Counted from the stretch's first letter, positions 5,538 to 13,675 are shown. The stretch: 16,947 bases of DNA from CAZITB01 sp964542055 (GCA_964542055.1 CAZITB010000059.1:1-16947), one strand, 5' to 3'. The notes: generated from the letters alone by a model not told the origin. Translations and numbers: made by a program.

Positions 5538-6056
5538 ATGTCAGTAAAAATCAGAATGACAAGGATGGGCAGAAGGCACAGGCCATTCTTCAGGATCAAT
5601 GCCGTGGACTCGCGTACACCACGTGACGGCAAGATTCTGGAAAAATTGGGTCATTACGATCCGCTGGAAAAGGATGTAGATAAGCAGCTTGTTTTGGATA
5701 AGGAAAGAGTATCACATTGGATTGGTCTGGGAGCGATTCCTTCTGATACCATGGGCAATATTCTGAAGAAAATCGGCATAACCTGTAAACACACCGAGCA
5801 AAAAGAAGCCCGACGTGAGCATGCCAGAAAATTAGCACGCAAAAAAGGTGTACCTTTTACAGAACAGGATAGAATAGAAGCAGCTAAAAAGGCAGAAGCC
5901 GAAGCCAAGGCAAAAGAAGAAGCTGCCAAAAAGGCTGAGGAAGAAGCCAAAGCTAAAGCCGAGGCAGAAGCTAAGGCCAAAGAAGAAGCTGAGGCTAAGG
6001 CAAAAGAAGAAGCCGAGGCTGGTGAAGCTGGTGCATCCGAGGAAAAATCCGAATAG
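5538..6056 (+). CDS. rpsP: 30S ribosomal protein S16 with long Ala/Lys/Glu tail
   Basis: Residues 1-81 are a complete S16, which binds 16S rRNA in the 5' domain and is needed for 30S assembly: VKIRMTRMGRRHRPFFRI, DSRTPRDGKILEKLGHYDP, then a WIGLGAIPSDTM segment. Usual S16 is 80-100 residues. This one has 172. A basic linker (about 84-105, KEARREHARKLARKK) leads to a tail (about 114-172) made almost only of A, K and E in EAKAKEEA-like repeats, turning acidic at the end (GASEEKSE). The tail probably forms one long charged helix. GAAAGG precedes the ATG by 6 nt. The 64-nt gap before it may hold a second promoter (TATATATGAT near 5513), so S16 could be made independently of ffh. Confidence 0.97.
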   Translation: MSVKIRMTRMGRRHRPFFRINAVDSRTPRDGKILEKLGHYDPLEKDVDKQLVLDKERVSHWIGLGAIPSDTMGNILKKIGITCKHTEQKEARREHARKLARKKGVPFTEQDRIEAAKKAEAEAKAKEEAAKKAEEEAKAKAEAEAKAKEEAEAKAKEEAEAGEAGASEEKSE

Positions 6057-6062
6057 GACATT

Positions 6063-6767
6063 ATGCGAATTGATGTTCTTACACTTTTTCCTGAGATGTT
6101 CGAGTCACCTTTGTCGCATTCGATTTTGCGAAGGGCGCGTGAAAAGGAAATAGTGGAAATTGCTCTTTCAAATATTAGAGATTACGCAGAAGACAAAAGC
6201 TACCATAAGGTCGATGATAAGCCTTATGGCGGCGGGCCGGGAATGGTTATGATGTGTCAGCCGGTGCTGAGCTGTTTTGATCATGTGAAAAAACAAGTGC
6301 CGGGTAAATGGAAAACGATTATTCTTACGCCGCAAGGCAGACGTTTTGACCAGGCTAAGGCGGTTGAGCTGAGCAGGGAAAAGCGGCTTATAATGATTGC
6401 CGGCAGGTACGAAGGTTTTGATGAGAGGATTCATCAGGCTTTGGACGCTGAGGAGATATCGATCGGTGATTATTGTTTGAGCGGCGGAGAATTGGCTGCG
6501 ATGGTGATAATCGATTCTGTGGTAAGACTTTTGCCGGGAGCGCTGGGCGATGATACCTCCAGCCAGGAAGAGTCTTTCAGCGATGGATTGCTGGAGTATC
6601 CGCAATATACCAGGCCGGAAGATTTTCGCGGTATGAAGGTGCCGGAGATTTTGCTTAGCGGTGATCACGGTAAAATCGCGAAATGGCGTAAAGAGACGGC
6701 AATTGAAAGAACAAGGCATAAACGGCCCGATCTTTGGGACAAATATATAAAGAATAATGTTACTTAA
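6063..6767 (+). CDS. trmD: tRNA (guanine-N1)-methyltransferase TrmD
   Basis: TrmD moves a methyl group from S-adenosylmethionine to N1 of G37 in tRNAs that have G36, which prevents +1 frameshifting. The 234-aa length is normal. Seen: the start RIDVLTLFPEMF; PYGGGPGMV (54-62); the trefoil-knot cofactor site LTPQGRRF (89-95), GRYEGFDERI (114-123) and SIGDYCLSGGELA (133-145). The catalytic Asp lies in SDGLLEYPQYTRP (Asp174). The ATG lies 6 nt past the rpsP stop, and its ribosome site AGGA overlaps that stop codon, so the two are translationally linked. In many bacteria rimM lies between these genes; here it does not. Confidence 0.97.
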   Translation: MRIDVLTLFPEMFESPLSHSILRRAREKEIVEIALSNIRDYAEDKSYHKVDDKPYGGGPGMVMMCQPVLSCFDHVKKQVPGKWKTIILTPQGRRFDQAKAVELSREKRLIMIAGRYEGFDERIHQALDAEEISIGDYCLSGGELAAMVIIDSVVRLLPGALGDDTSSQEESFSDGLLEYPQYTRPEDFRGMKVPEILLSGDHGKIAKWRKETAIERTRHKRPDLWDKYIKNNVT

Positions 6768-6791
6768 AAAGTAAAAAGCAGGAGTATAAAC

Positions 6792-7169
6792 GTGAAAACT
6801 GAAATATTGGATCATGTAGAAAGTAAGAGCTTGAAAAGTGAGAAGCCGCATTTTGAGATCGGCGACTCTGTTGAGGTTCACTATAAAATTAAAGAAGGCG
6901 ATAAAGAACGTGTGCAGGTGTTTACCGGTACGGTTATCGCTCGCAAAGGCCGTGGAATGAATGAGAATTTTACAGTGAGACGGCTTGTAAATGATGAAGG
7001 TGTTGAGAGGATTTTTCCTTTGAATTCGCCCAATGTTGATAAGATCGTTCCGACCAGAAGCGGAAAGGTCAGAAGAGCGAAACTTTACTTCCTCCGCGAC
7101 AGAATCGGAAAGGCAGTGAAGCTTTCTCAGCGACACAGCGAACATACAAGCATCAGAAGAAAAAAATAA
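6792..7169 (+). CDS. rplS: 50S ribosomal protein L19
   Basis: L19 lies at the 30S-50S interface. The 125-aa product carries the family blocks: FEIGDSVEVHYKIKEGDKER, VQVFTGTVIARKGRG, FTVRRLVNDEGVERIFPL, then SGKVRRAKLYFLRDRIGKA. The start is GTG at 6792 with AGGAG 7 nt upstream. It follows trmD by 24 nt, the common trmD-rplS order. Confidence 0.97.
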   Translation: MKTEILDHVESKSLKSEKPHFEIGDSVEVHYKIKEGDKERVQVFTGTVIARKGRGMNENFTVRRLVNDEGVERIFPLNSPNVDKIVPTRSGKVRRAKLYFLRDRIGKAVKLSQRHSEHTSIRRKK

Positions 7170-7179
7170 CGAGGGCAAA

Positions 7180-7575
7180 TTGCTGTCGTTGTTTTTTAAC
7201 AGAAAGAAACTCCTGGCTGACAGGGCTTTGCTTGGAAGCTGGGGCGAAAAATATTGCGAACGGTATTTGAAACGTAAAGGTTATCAATGTATCGCTCGCA
7301 ATTTTTCTATAAGTGCCGGCGAGATCGATCTGGTTATGACGTGCCGGGATGTTCTGGTTTTTGTTGAAGTTAAGACTCGGTCGAGTGAAGAATTCGCCAA
7401 GGCGCAGGAGGCGGTCAATAGTGCAAAGCGTTCTAGGCTTTTGGCTGCGGGGCGATATTTTATGAACAAGTACAAGCTTTCGGATATGGCGTACAGGTTC
7501 GATGTTGTGGCGGTTGTTTTGCCGGAAAAAGGCAGGCCGCAGGTAAGGCATTATGAAAAAGCATTTGATGGATGA
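7180..7575 (+). CDS. yraN: YraN/UPF0102 family endonuclease-like protein
   Basis: The 131-aa protein shows the UPF0102 pattern: GSWGEKYCERYL (19-30), KGYQCIARNF (33-42), then AGEIDLVM and VFVEVKTRSS. Glu48, Asp50, Glu63 and Lys65 form the D/E...ExK arrangement of restriction-endonuclease-fold nucleases. Biochemical role is not settled; a link to Holliday junctions or DNA repair has been proposed from the fold. The start chosen is TTG at 7180 with GAGGG 4 nt upstream, 10 nt after rplS. The gene often follows rplS/rnhB in bacteria, as here. Its end overlaps the next start by 4 nt. Confidence 0.92.
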   Translation: MLSLFFNRKKLLADRALLGSWGEKYCERYLKRKGYQCIARNFSISAGEIDLVMTCRDVLVFVEVKTRSSEEFAKAQEAVNSAKRSRLLAAGRYFMNKYKLSDMAYRFDVVAVVLPEKGRPQVRHYEKAFDG

Positions 7576-8246
7576 TGGATATGGCAGAAGTTGCGGTTTT
7601 ATTTGATTTTGACGGGGTTTTGGTAAATACGGGAGCTTATCACAGGCTGGCGTGGATCGATCTGGCCAAGCGTGAGAACCTGGAGTTTTCGGATGAGTTT
7701 TTTGAGAGCACGTTCGGGATGCAAAATTATCAGATCATTCCGGATATGACCAAACGCAAGCTTAGCCGTGAAGAAATCGATGCATTGTCGGACTGGAAGG
7801 AAACGAGGTTTCGAGAATTGATCACCGGCGGGATAGAAACATTAGAAGGTGTGCAGGAATTATTGGCGGCTTTGAAAGCAGATGGGATTCGGATTGCGAT
7901 TGGGTCTTCTACGCCGAGGGTGAATTTAGATTTTCTGCTTGGCAGAGCGGGTCTTGAGGGCAAGTTCGATGCGGAGGTATCTGGTGAAGAGGTTAGAAAC
8001 GGAAAGCCGGCACCGGATACTTTTTTGAAGGCTGCGGAAAAACTTAATATGGCACCGGGCAAGTGTGTGGTAATAGAAGATGCGGTGACGGGGGTTAAAG
8101 CTGCCAAAGCGGCGGGATGTAAGGTTATTGCAATTACGACGACCCGCAAGCGGGAAGAACTTTTTGAAGCGGACATGATAATTGATTCTATGGCCCAGTT
8201 GAGTACGGATGATTTTAGAGATTTGGTTGAAGCTGCGACAGCTTAG
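7572..8246 (+). CDS. HAD-superfamily phosphatase/beta-phosphoglucomutase-like protein
   Basis: A 224-aa class-I HAD hydrolase. Motif 1 DFDGVLVNT has the nucleophile Asp12 and acid/base Asp14. A helical cap follows, with YHRLAW (23-28), which resembles the substrate-gating part of beta-phosphoglucomutases. Motif 2 is GSST (Ser112/Ser113), motif 3 Lys145 in NGKPAPDTF, and motif 4 VVIEDAVTGVKAAKAAG with Glu169/Asp170. It acts on a small phosphorylated metabolite in the cytoplasm. Whether it is a mutase or a phosphatase cannot be told from sequence. ATG 7572 overlaps the yraN stop (ATGA); ATG 7581 is another possible start and would bring the nucleophile to residue 9. Confidence 0.9.
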   Translation: MMDMAEVAVLFDFDGVLVNTGAYHRLAWIDLAKRENLEFSDEFFESTFGMQNYQIIPDMTKRKLSREEIDALSDWKETRFRELITGGIETLEGVQELLAALKADGIRIAIGSSTPRVNLDFLLGRAGLEGKFDAEVSGEEVRNGKPAPDTFLKAAEKLNMAPGKCVVIEDAVTGVKAAKAAGCKVIAITTTRKREELFEADMIIDSMAQLSTDDFRDLVEAATA

Positions 8247-8255
8247 GGGATTTAA

Positions 8256-9026
8256 ATGAAGCTTATTGATACACATGCACATTTGACGTTTGAGGGGTTG
8301 ATCGAGGGTGTGGATGCGGTTGTAGATCGGGCCAGGGAAGCGGGTGTCAGCGAGATAGTTACCGTTGCTACAGAGCCGAAGGATTTTCATGGTGTGCTTG
8401 ATCTTTGCAGAGGCTTTTCCAATGTTTACGGTGCAACGGGGATTCATCCGCATTACGCAAAGGAAACGAGCGAGCAGAATATACGGGATTTGAGGTATCT
8501 TTGCGAAAATGAATATATTATCGCGATCGGTGAAACGGGGCTTGATTATCATTATCAGTTTTCAAAGAAGGATGCGCAGGTTGAGCTTTTTGGGCGGCAT
8601 CTGGATATCGCAAGTGAGATTGATAAGCCGGTTCTAATTCATTCGCGGGAGGCGATGGATGAGACGGTTGAGATTCTTGACCAGTACGAGGGCAAGTTGA
8701 AGGCTGTTGTTTTTCATTGTTTTTCCGGTACTGCCGAAGAGGCCAAGATGCTGCTGGATAGGGGATATTATATTTCTTTTACGGGGGTGGTAACTTTTAA
8801 AAATGCCGAAACCGCAAGGCAAGCTGCGAAGGTTGTGCCGGTCGAGAGGATGATGCTGGAAACGGATTGTCCGTTCATGTCACCTGTGCCGATGAGGAAG
8901 CAGAAGATAAATGAGCCGGCTTTGATGGTTCATACGGCTAAGTTCATTGCGGAGCTTAAGGACATGGATGTTGAAGAGTTTTGTGATGCGGTTACGGAGA
9001 CTTCATTGAAGTTTTTCGGAATCTGA
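8256..9026 (+). CDS. tatD: TatD-family metal-dependent deoxyribonuclease
   Basis: The 256-aa TIM-barrel hydrolase has all expected metal ligands: His7 and His9 in DTHAHL, Glu93 in GETGLDY, His129 in PVLIHSREA, His154 in VFHCFSG, and Asp204 in ETDCPFMSP. Known members (TatD, YcfH) are 3'-5' exonucleases or act on damaged DNA or D-aminoacyl-tRNA; the substrate here is not known. GGGGA lies just before the ATG, 9 nt after the HAD gene. It ends the plus-strand run, and its last 24 nt overlap the end of prmC on the other strand. No terminator is seen. Confidence 0.95.
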   Translation: MKLIDTHAHLTFEGLIEGVDAVVDRAREAGVSEIVTVATEPKDFHGVLDLCRGFSNVYGATGIHPHYAKETSEQNIRDLRYLCENEYIIAIGETGLDYHYQFSKKDAQVELFGRHLDIASEIDKPVLIHSREAMDETVEILDQYEGKLKAVVFHCFSGTAEEAKMLLDRGYYISFTGVVTFKNAETARQAAKVVPVERMMLETDCPFMSPVPMRKQKINEPALMVHTAKFIAELKDMDVEEFCDAVTETSLKFFGI

Positions 9027-9991
9027 TTGGGGGTTTTTGAGGGCTAAATCTTTGAGGGGTTGATCTTCGGGCTGGAGAGGTACGTAACCTTTTATCTGCT
9101 GATTGGATGCGATGACGATCCGGTCATTGTCGGAGAGGTCTTTTTCGATTTTGATATTTGTAAAGAGCGGCTCGAGAAGCTGTTTGATTTGGGGGCCTTG
9201 GGAAAAACCGATTTCCATTATCAGTGCGCCTTCAGGTTTCAGGTGGTCCATCACGCCGTCAACTATTCGGCGGTAGATGTCAAGGCCGTCGGTGCCGCCA
9301 TAAAGTGCTGATCGGGGTTCATGGTCTTTGACGTTCTTTTCGAGTTTTTCGTATTCGGATTCGCTGACGTATGGGGGATTGGTGACGATCAGGTCGAATT
9401 TTGTCTGGTCGAGGCCTTCGATGAGCGGCTGAAACAGATCGCCGGTCATCAGGTCGATTTTGTTTTCAAGGCCGTGATTGCTGATATTTACGGCTGCCAT
9501 TTTTAGAGCGTCATCTGAGATATCGGTGGCGGTTACTTTGCAGTTTTCGAAATTTTTGGCAATTGCCACGGCGATGCAGCCTGAACCGGTGCAAAGGTCN
9601 NNNNNNNNNAAAGGTCGCATACCTGCTGGGTTTGGGATTGCTTTTGAGTTCGCAAAAATTCTATGGCTCGTTCGACGAGCAGTTCGGTTTCAGGCCGGGG
9701 GATAAGACACGATGGATTTACCTTTATTTCGAGCGAGTAAAATTCTGTTCTGCCGATGAGATATGCATACGGTTCGAAATTGGTTGTACGCTTTACCAGT
9801 TCTCTGAGTTTGGCGAGTTTGTCGGGTTCGACCGGTTCGTTAAACCGCATGTATAGTTCGATTCGCTGGACGCCGAGAACGTGTGAAAGCAAAAGTTCGG
9901 CAGTTAGTCGGGGCGCATCGATGGCTTTTTCGGTGAAAAAAGGAACCATCCAGTCCAGCAGTGATTTGATCGTCCATGACTGCTGGGTCAT
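9003..9991 (-). CDS. prmC: peptide chain release factor N5-glutamine methyltransferase PrmC (HemK)
   Basis: PrmC methylates the Gln of the GGQ motif in release factors RF1 and RF2, using S-adenosylmethionine. Seen: an N-terminal helical domain (1-75), GRTEFYSLEIKV, then IPRPETELLVERA (97-109). The SAM site DLCTGSGC lies at 126-133, TDISDDAL at 150-157, and the catalytic NPPY at 199-202. The written sequence has ten N (9600-9609) flanked by two copies of AAAGGTC. Dropping the Ns and one copy joins VCDL to CTGSG perfectly and gives 972 nt, a clean 323-aa protein. It is somewhat longer than the E. coli enzyme (about 277 aa) because of a hydrophilic C-terminal tail of about 30 residues. The start overlaps the asnS stop (TGATG), so translation is coupled. 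Confidence 0.95.
9600..9609. other. false assembly gap of 10 N inside prmC
   Basis: AAAGGTC stands on both sides (9593-9599 and 9610-9616). The two contig ends most likely overlap by these 7 bp, and no sequence is missing. Removing 17 nt restores the PrmC frame. Confidence 0.9.
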
Positions 9992-11502
9992 CAGATATCC
10001 ACCTTATCCATCATTCGCGGGAAAGCGATGCATTCGCGGATGTGTTTTGAGCCGGTGATCCAGGCGACGGTGCGTTCGATTCCGAGGCCGAAACCGCCGT
10101 GAGGGACGGTTCCGTATCTTCGCAGGTCGAGATACCATTGGTAACTTTCGGGGTTGTAGCCTTCGCGGTCGATTCTATTGAGGAGCATGTTGAGGTCGTC
10201 TTCACGGACGCTGCCGCCGATTATTTCGCCAAAGCCCTGAGGGGCGAGCATGTCGAAATTTTCTACGACTTTATCATTGTTTGGGTCGGTTTTCATGTAG
10301 AAAGCCTTGGCTTGTTTTGGGTAGTGAGTTACGAAGACGGGCTTATCGTGCATTTGCGAGATGATGGTTTCGTCTGAGCCGCCGAGGTCCTTGCCCCACT
10401 GGAAATTTGCGGCAAGTTCGGCGTGTTTGGGGTTGTTTTCTATTTTTACTTCGATTTCGCTTAGCTCGTTTTTCAAGTCGGCAATTTCAGCGGTGATTTT
10501 ATTTATCTGCCACTGCTTTTTGGCTTGGGTCTGCTGTGATTCAAGCTGTTTAATATTCTGCTCGATGGTTTTTTTGCGGGCTTTGAATTCTTCCAGTTGT
10601 TTAGCAAGGAAATCGGCAGCTGTTTTGCTGGTAAGAATATCGACAACTTCGGTGTACGTTAGGCGGATGAATGGTTTTTGTATTTTTTCCAGGCTTTCGA
10701 TGTCGGCTTCGAGCTCTTGAAGCTGTGGGCGGTTATCCTGTAAGACGCGTTTTACGATCGAAGTTACAAAGTCTTCGGCCAGTTCTAAAAGGCCTTGCAG
10801 GTCGGTGTATGCGACTTCGGGTTCGACCATCCAGAACTCGGTGAGGTGGCGGCGGGTCTTGCTTTTTTCGGCTCGGAAAGTCGGGCCAAAGCAGTAAACC
10901 TTGCCGTAGCTCATTGCCGCGGATTCGAGGTAGAGCTGGCCTGTCTGGGAAAGGTGCAAAGGACGGCCGAAGTAGTCCACTTCGAAAAGGGTCTGTTCGC
11001 CTTCGCCTGCGGCGGTTGTGAAAATCGGGGTGTCGATGAGTGTAAAGCCGTTGTCGTTGAAGAATCTGCGGACGGCATCTATGATCGTGTGGCGGATTTT
11101 GCCGATGGCCCATTGACGCTGGCTGCGGAGGTGGAGGTGTCGGTTTTTCATCAGGAAATCGACGCCGTGTTCCTTGGGGGTTATGGGGTAATCGGTAGAT
11201 TCGCCGATGATTTTCGCGCCGGTTACCGCAAGTTCGTGTCCGCCGGGGCTACGGGGTTCGGCTCGGACGGTGCCGGTGATGGTCATAGATGATTCCTGGC
11301 CGAGGGTTTTTATCGCGTCGAAGAGCTCGTCGGGTATTTCGCCTTTTTCGATGACGCACTGGCAAAGGCCGGTGCCATCTCGCAGGATTAGAAACTGGAC
11401 TTTGCCGCTTGGACGGTTTCGGTAGAGCCACCCTGCCAGGGTTACCTGTTGGCCGATGTGGCTGGACAGCTGATCTATTTTTATGAATTGTTTTTCGAGC
11501 AT
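9991..11502 (-). CDS. asnS: asparaginyl-tRNA synthetase with coiled-coil insertion
   Basis: A class IIb synthetase that charges tRNA-Asn with asparagine. Seen: an OB-fold anticodon-binding domain (about 15-105; VTLAGWLYRNR, VQFLILRDGTG), KNRHLHLRS, motif 2 GPTFRAEKSKTRRHLTEFWM (206-225), and motif 3 GFGLGIERTVAWI (470-482). The sequence HLTEFWMVEPEVA fits AsnRS better than AspRS. Length is 503 aa against about 430-466 in most bacteria. The excess is residues about 291-366 (nt 10405-10632), a charged heptad-like helical stretch between TYTEVVDIL and FQWGKDLGG that is likely a coiled-coil hairpin. The ATG lies 2 nt after the stop of the membrane-protein gene, with only a weak AAGAA ribosome site, so it probably depends on coupling. 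Confidence 0.96.
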   Translation of the reverse strand: MLEKQFIKIDQLSSHIGQQVTLAGWLYRNRPSGKVQFLILRDGTGLCQCVIEKGEIPDELFDAIKTLGQESSMTITGTVRAEPRSPGGHELAVTGAKIIGESTDYPITPKEHGVDFLMKNRHLHLRSQRQWAIGKIRHTIIDAVRRFFNDNGFTLIDTPIFTTAAGEGEQTLFEVDYFGRPLHLSQTGQLYLESAAMSYGKVYCFGPTFRAEKSKTRRHLTEFWMVEPEVAYTDLQGLLELAEDFVTSIVKRVLQDNRPQLQELEADIESLEKIQKPFIRLTYTEVVDILTSKTAADFLAKQLEEFKARKKTIEQNIKQLESQQTQAKKQWQINKITAEIADLKNELSEIEVKIENNPKHAELAANFQWGKDLGGSDETIISQMHDKPVFVTHYPKQAKAFYMKTDPNNDKVVENFDMLAPQGFGEIIGGSVREDDLNMLLNRIDREGYNPESYQWYLDLRRYGTVPHGGFGLGIERTVAWITGSKHIRECIAFPRMMDKVDI

Positions 11503-11504
11503 TT

Positions 11505-13034
11505 TTATTCTTCGGATATTAATTTTTCGAGTTCTTTTTCATACGCGGGCCAGATCAGAGTGTCATCTTTACCCATTTTAATGTTACCACCTTCTCTGAA
11601 TCCGCCTTCATCGATTTTGTTTATACCGATATTGTACAGGATAAAATTGTCTTCATCAATCTTCTTATATACAAATTCAGATTTGTCGATGCCGTCAAGG
11701 GCTAATTGGTCTAGCGACTGGGGCCACTTGCTATGGACATTTTTGAATTTTCGCATTTCGAGGAGGATAAGTGTGCCCTGGAAGTTGTTCCGGAGCCTTT
11801 GAAAAAGTTTACTAATATTTTCCATTGGCGTAGTTAACATTGACTGCATCATTTTCAACTGGTACTCGATATTTAGTTTGGCAGTTTTTAAGCTGAATTT
11901 AACCTCAGATGGATTTTTTATATATATTCTTTCTATGATTTTTCCAAATTCATGGGGATCGGACGGGTAAAAAAACCATTTTAGAAGCGTCTGAGCCTTT
12001 ATCCATTTACGCTTCGGATATGAAACTTCAAATCGTTGGATATCATTATTTGAAACCAATTTATTTAGACCTTCATAGCTTCTTGAGAAACGGTAACTGC
12101 CATTTTTAGTTTCATAAATCCATACGGTGTGAAGATTTTTATTTGTAAGGTTCTCATTTTCCATAGCTTTGGAATAAATTTTATTCCAATCAAAATGCCC
12201 ATCTTTTAAAATATTTTCAACATTTGCAATATGGTCTTGATCTAACGGTTCTTTCGCCAAAAGATACTTGAAATTATTAAGTGCCAAAGCATCGAGGGAT
12301 ATTCCCACTAGGGAAAAAATCAGATTTGGCTGTAGGAATATCTGTCGGCTCATTTTTTTTAATACTGTCGCATTTTCGATGGCTTGATCGATGTTATTTT
12401 GGCCTACATTGAGGTAAAAAAACCTTACAAGCGTATAAGCGACTTTTCTGTACATTCTAAGATGATCGATCATTGGATTAAAAAAATCATCGGTTTTTTT
12501 CTCAAGATAGAATCCTTGTTTTTGGGCGGCTTTTTCGATTTTGTCGAGGAAAGGTTGTTTTTGCTCTAGCCATTTAGCAAGCTCGGGATATTGCTGGGCA
12601 GTCCAGGGTTGGCGCATAGTTATATCTTCAACTTCCTGGGTAACATTTGGGTCAAGGTCGGTTTTATTGACATCGGCAAATATCTGTTTGTAAGCCAGGG
12701 CCGCGTTTTGCTCGTCGGGGACGGCGTATTTCTGGTTGAATGCCTGTATTTCGTCTTCGAAGACGAACGGTTCCCAGCCCTGATCATTTTCAGGTAGAAA
12801 GACCCAGATTGCAAAGCCGATAAATACAGCCAGCACAAAGAGCCAGAAGTATTTGTAATATGGTTTGGGGATGAAAAGATCGGCCAGCAGGAATATGAAA
12901 AAGAAGATTATGACTTTTACCGGTGCCTGGAAAAAAATCAGTGCCGCTAAAAATAATGTAAATAAGATTCTGGCAAGAATGCGTAAAACTTTTCTTGCTT
13001 TAACCCGTTTATTTACAGCTTTTTCCTCTGTCAT
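11505..13034 (-). CDS. unknown membrane protein with three N-terminal helices
   Basis: The 509-aa product starts with a basic stretch (NKRVKARKVLR). Three hydrophobic segments follow (about 17-36, 39-56, 61-80), then a soluble domain of about 425 residues. The topology is probably cytoplasmic N-terminus, with the large domain outside. The domain is rich in Lys, Asn and Tyr and mostly helical. Near the C-terminus LLEMRKFKNVHSKWPQSLDQ resembles the segment before 'G-x-x-P-x-S-L-D-x-L' found in many planctomycete hypothetical and pseudopilin-like proteins. That resemblance is from memory. No catalytic motif was recognised. The stop lies 2 nt before asnS, and the start is 116 nt after the YhcH-family gene, across a repeat element, so asnS expression may depend on this gene's transcript. 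Confidence 0.8.
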   Translation of the reverse strand: MTEEKAVNKRVKARKVLRILARILFTLFLAALIFFQAPVKVIIFFFIFLLADLFIPKPYYKYFWLFVLAVFIGFAIWVFLPENDQGWEPFVFEDEIQAFNQKYAVPDEQNAALAYKQIFADVNKTDLDPNVTQEVEDITMRQPWTAQQYPELAKWLEQKQPFLDKIEKAAQKQGFYLEKKTDDFFNPMIDHLRMYRKVAYTLVRFFYLNVGQNNIDQAIENATVLKKMSRQIFLQPNLIFSLVGISLDALALNNFKYLLAKEPLDQDHIANVENILKDGHFDWNKIYSKAMENENLTNKNLHTVWIYETKNGSYRFSRSYEGLNKLVSNNDIQRFEVSYPKRKWIKAQTLLKWFFYPSDPHEFGKIIERIYIKNPSEVKFSLKTAKLNIEYQLKMMQSMLTTPMENISKLFQRLRNNFQGTLILLEMRKFKNVHSKWPQSLDQLALDGIDKSEFVYKKIDEDNFILYNIGINKIDEGGFREGGNIKMGKDDTLIWPAYEKELEKLISEE

Positions 13035-13060
13035 TTTTTGACCCCTTCAATTTATAGTTT

Positions 13061-13146
13061 TTTCGTGTCGCTTGCGCTCTGCGCTTCCGGGTTTATCCAA
13101 GAGTTACTCAAGTTGCCAATCTCATCGCTGCCGCGATGGAGCTTTT
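13061..13146. repeat. 86-bp intergenic repeat, copy A
   Basis: The copy shares about 78 of 86 positions with copy B (13676-13761), in the same direction. It ends 4 nt before the stop codon of the YhcH-family gene (on the minus strand, it starts just after the stop). It includes the dyad CTCATCGC/GCGATGGAG and the palindromic core CGCTTGCG. Read on the minus strand it could form two hairpins in the 3' end of the mRNA. Confidence 0.8.
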
Positions 13147-13150
13147 GTTT

Positions 13151-13606
13151 TTACACTTTTACTTTTATTACCACCTTTTCTATATCTGTTACGTTTTCAT
13201 CGGTTATGCCGGGCATGTGGAGGTCATCAGGGAAGAAGACGCAAAATTGGTTTGAAGACAATTTTAGTTTTGTCAATGGGCCGATGGGATCGTATAAAAT
13301 AAAATCATTTTTGGGGTCGTAATCATCTTGGGGCTGCTGATCAGATAAAGCCTGATAGCCGATTATTTCCCGGCCCGTGATGATTATCTGTATGTCGATG
13401 TACTTTCGATGGGCCTCGAGTTTGCCCTGCGCGATTGGTTTGGTTTGGTATCTCTGGACCATGTAAAAAATATTATCGCCGTCAACTTCGTACTTGTCGT
13501 TTTCCATAGTTGAAAAATTTGTTTCTGCTGCAACTTGCAAGGCTTTGTCTAGCCTGCCGGATAGGCCCTTATACATTTTTGCGTTTTGGAGTTTATCGAA
13601 TATCAT
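13151..13606 (-). CDS. YhcH/YjgK/YiaL (DUF386) family protein
   Basis: The 151-aa cupin-like protein has the family signature: an N-terminal MIFDKLQNA, KLEAHRKYIDIQIIITGRE (62-80) with the conserved His66 and Asp71, and FFPDDLHMPG (124-133) with His130. These polar residues bind a metal in solved relatives. Members are linked to sugar metabolism (sialic acid, galactosides; EbgC-like). The substrate here is unknown and no sugar genes lie nearby. Length is typical. Start is ATG at 13606 with AAAGGAAAA upstream. It follows glyS across 155 nt containing a repeat. Confidence 0.92.
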   Translation of the reverse strand: MIFDKLQNAKMYKGLSGRLDKALQVAAETNFSTMENDKYEVDGDNIFYMVQRYQTKPIAQGKLEAHRKYIDIQIIITGREIIGYQALSDQQPQDDYDPKNDFILYDPIGPLTKLKLSSNQFCVFFPDDLHMPGITDENVTDIEKVVIKVKV

Positions 13607-13645
13607 GTTTTTCCTTTAGATTTAATTTTTTTTAATTTCATTTTT

Positions 13646-13675
13646 TTATCTCATCGCTTGGGCGATTGAGCTTAC
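13646..13675. repeat. partial extra copy of the repeat end
   Basis: ATCTCATCGCTTGGGCGATT plus GAGCTT repeats the last 26 bp of the 86-bp element with a few changes. It lies directly in front of copy B, so the hairpin unit is present twice in this gap. The dyad is near perfect (CATCGC with GCGATTG). Confidence 0.6.

Noticed and set aside
5654..6061. Ser/Ala-rich minus-strand frame opposite rpsP
   Set aside because: The composition is the mirror of the Ala/Lys/Glu repeat codons of S16.
6168..7178. 336-codon minus-strand frame opposite trmD and rplS
   Set aside because: It is a shadow of two certain genes; no motif and no ribosome site.
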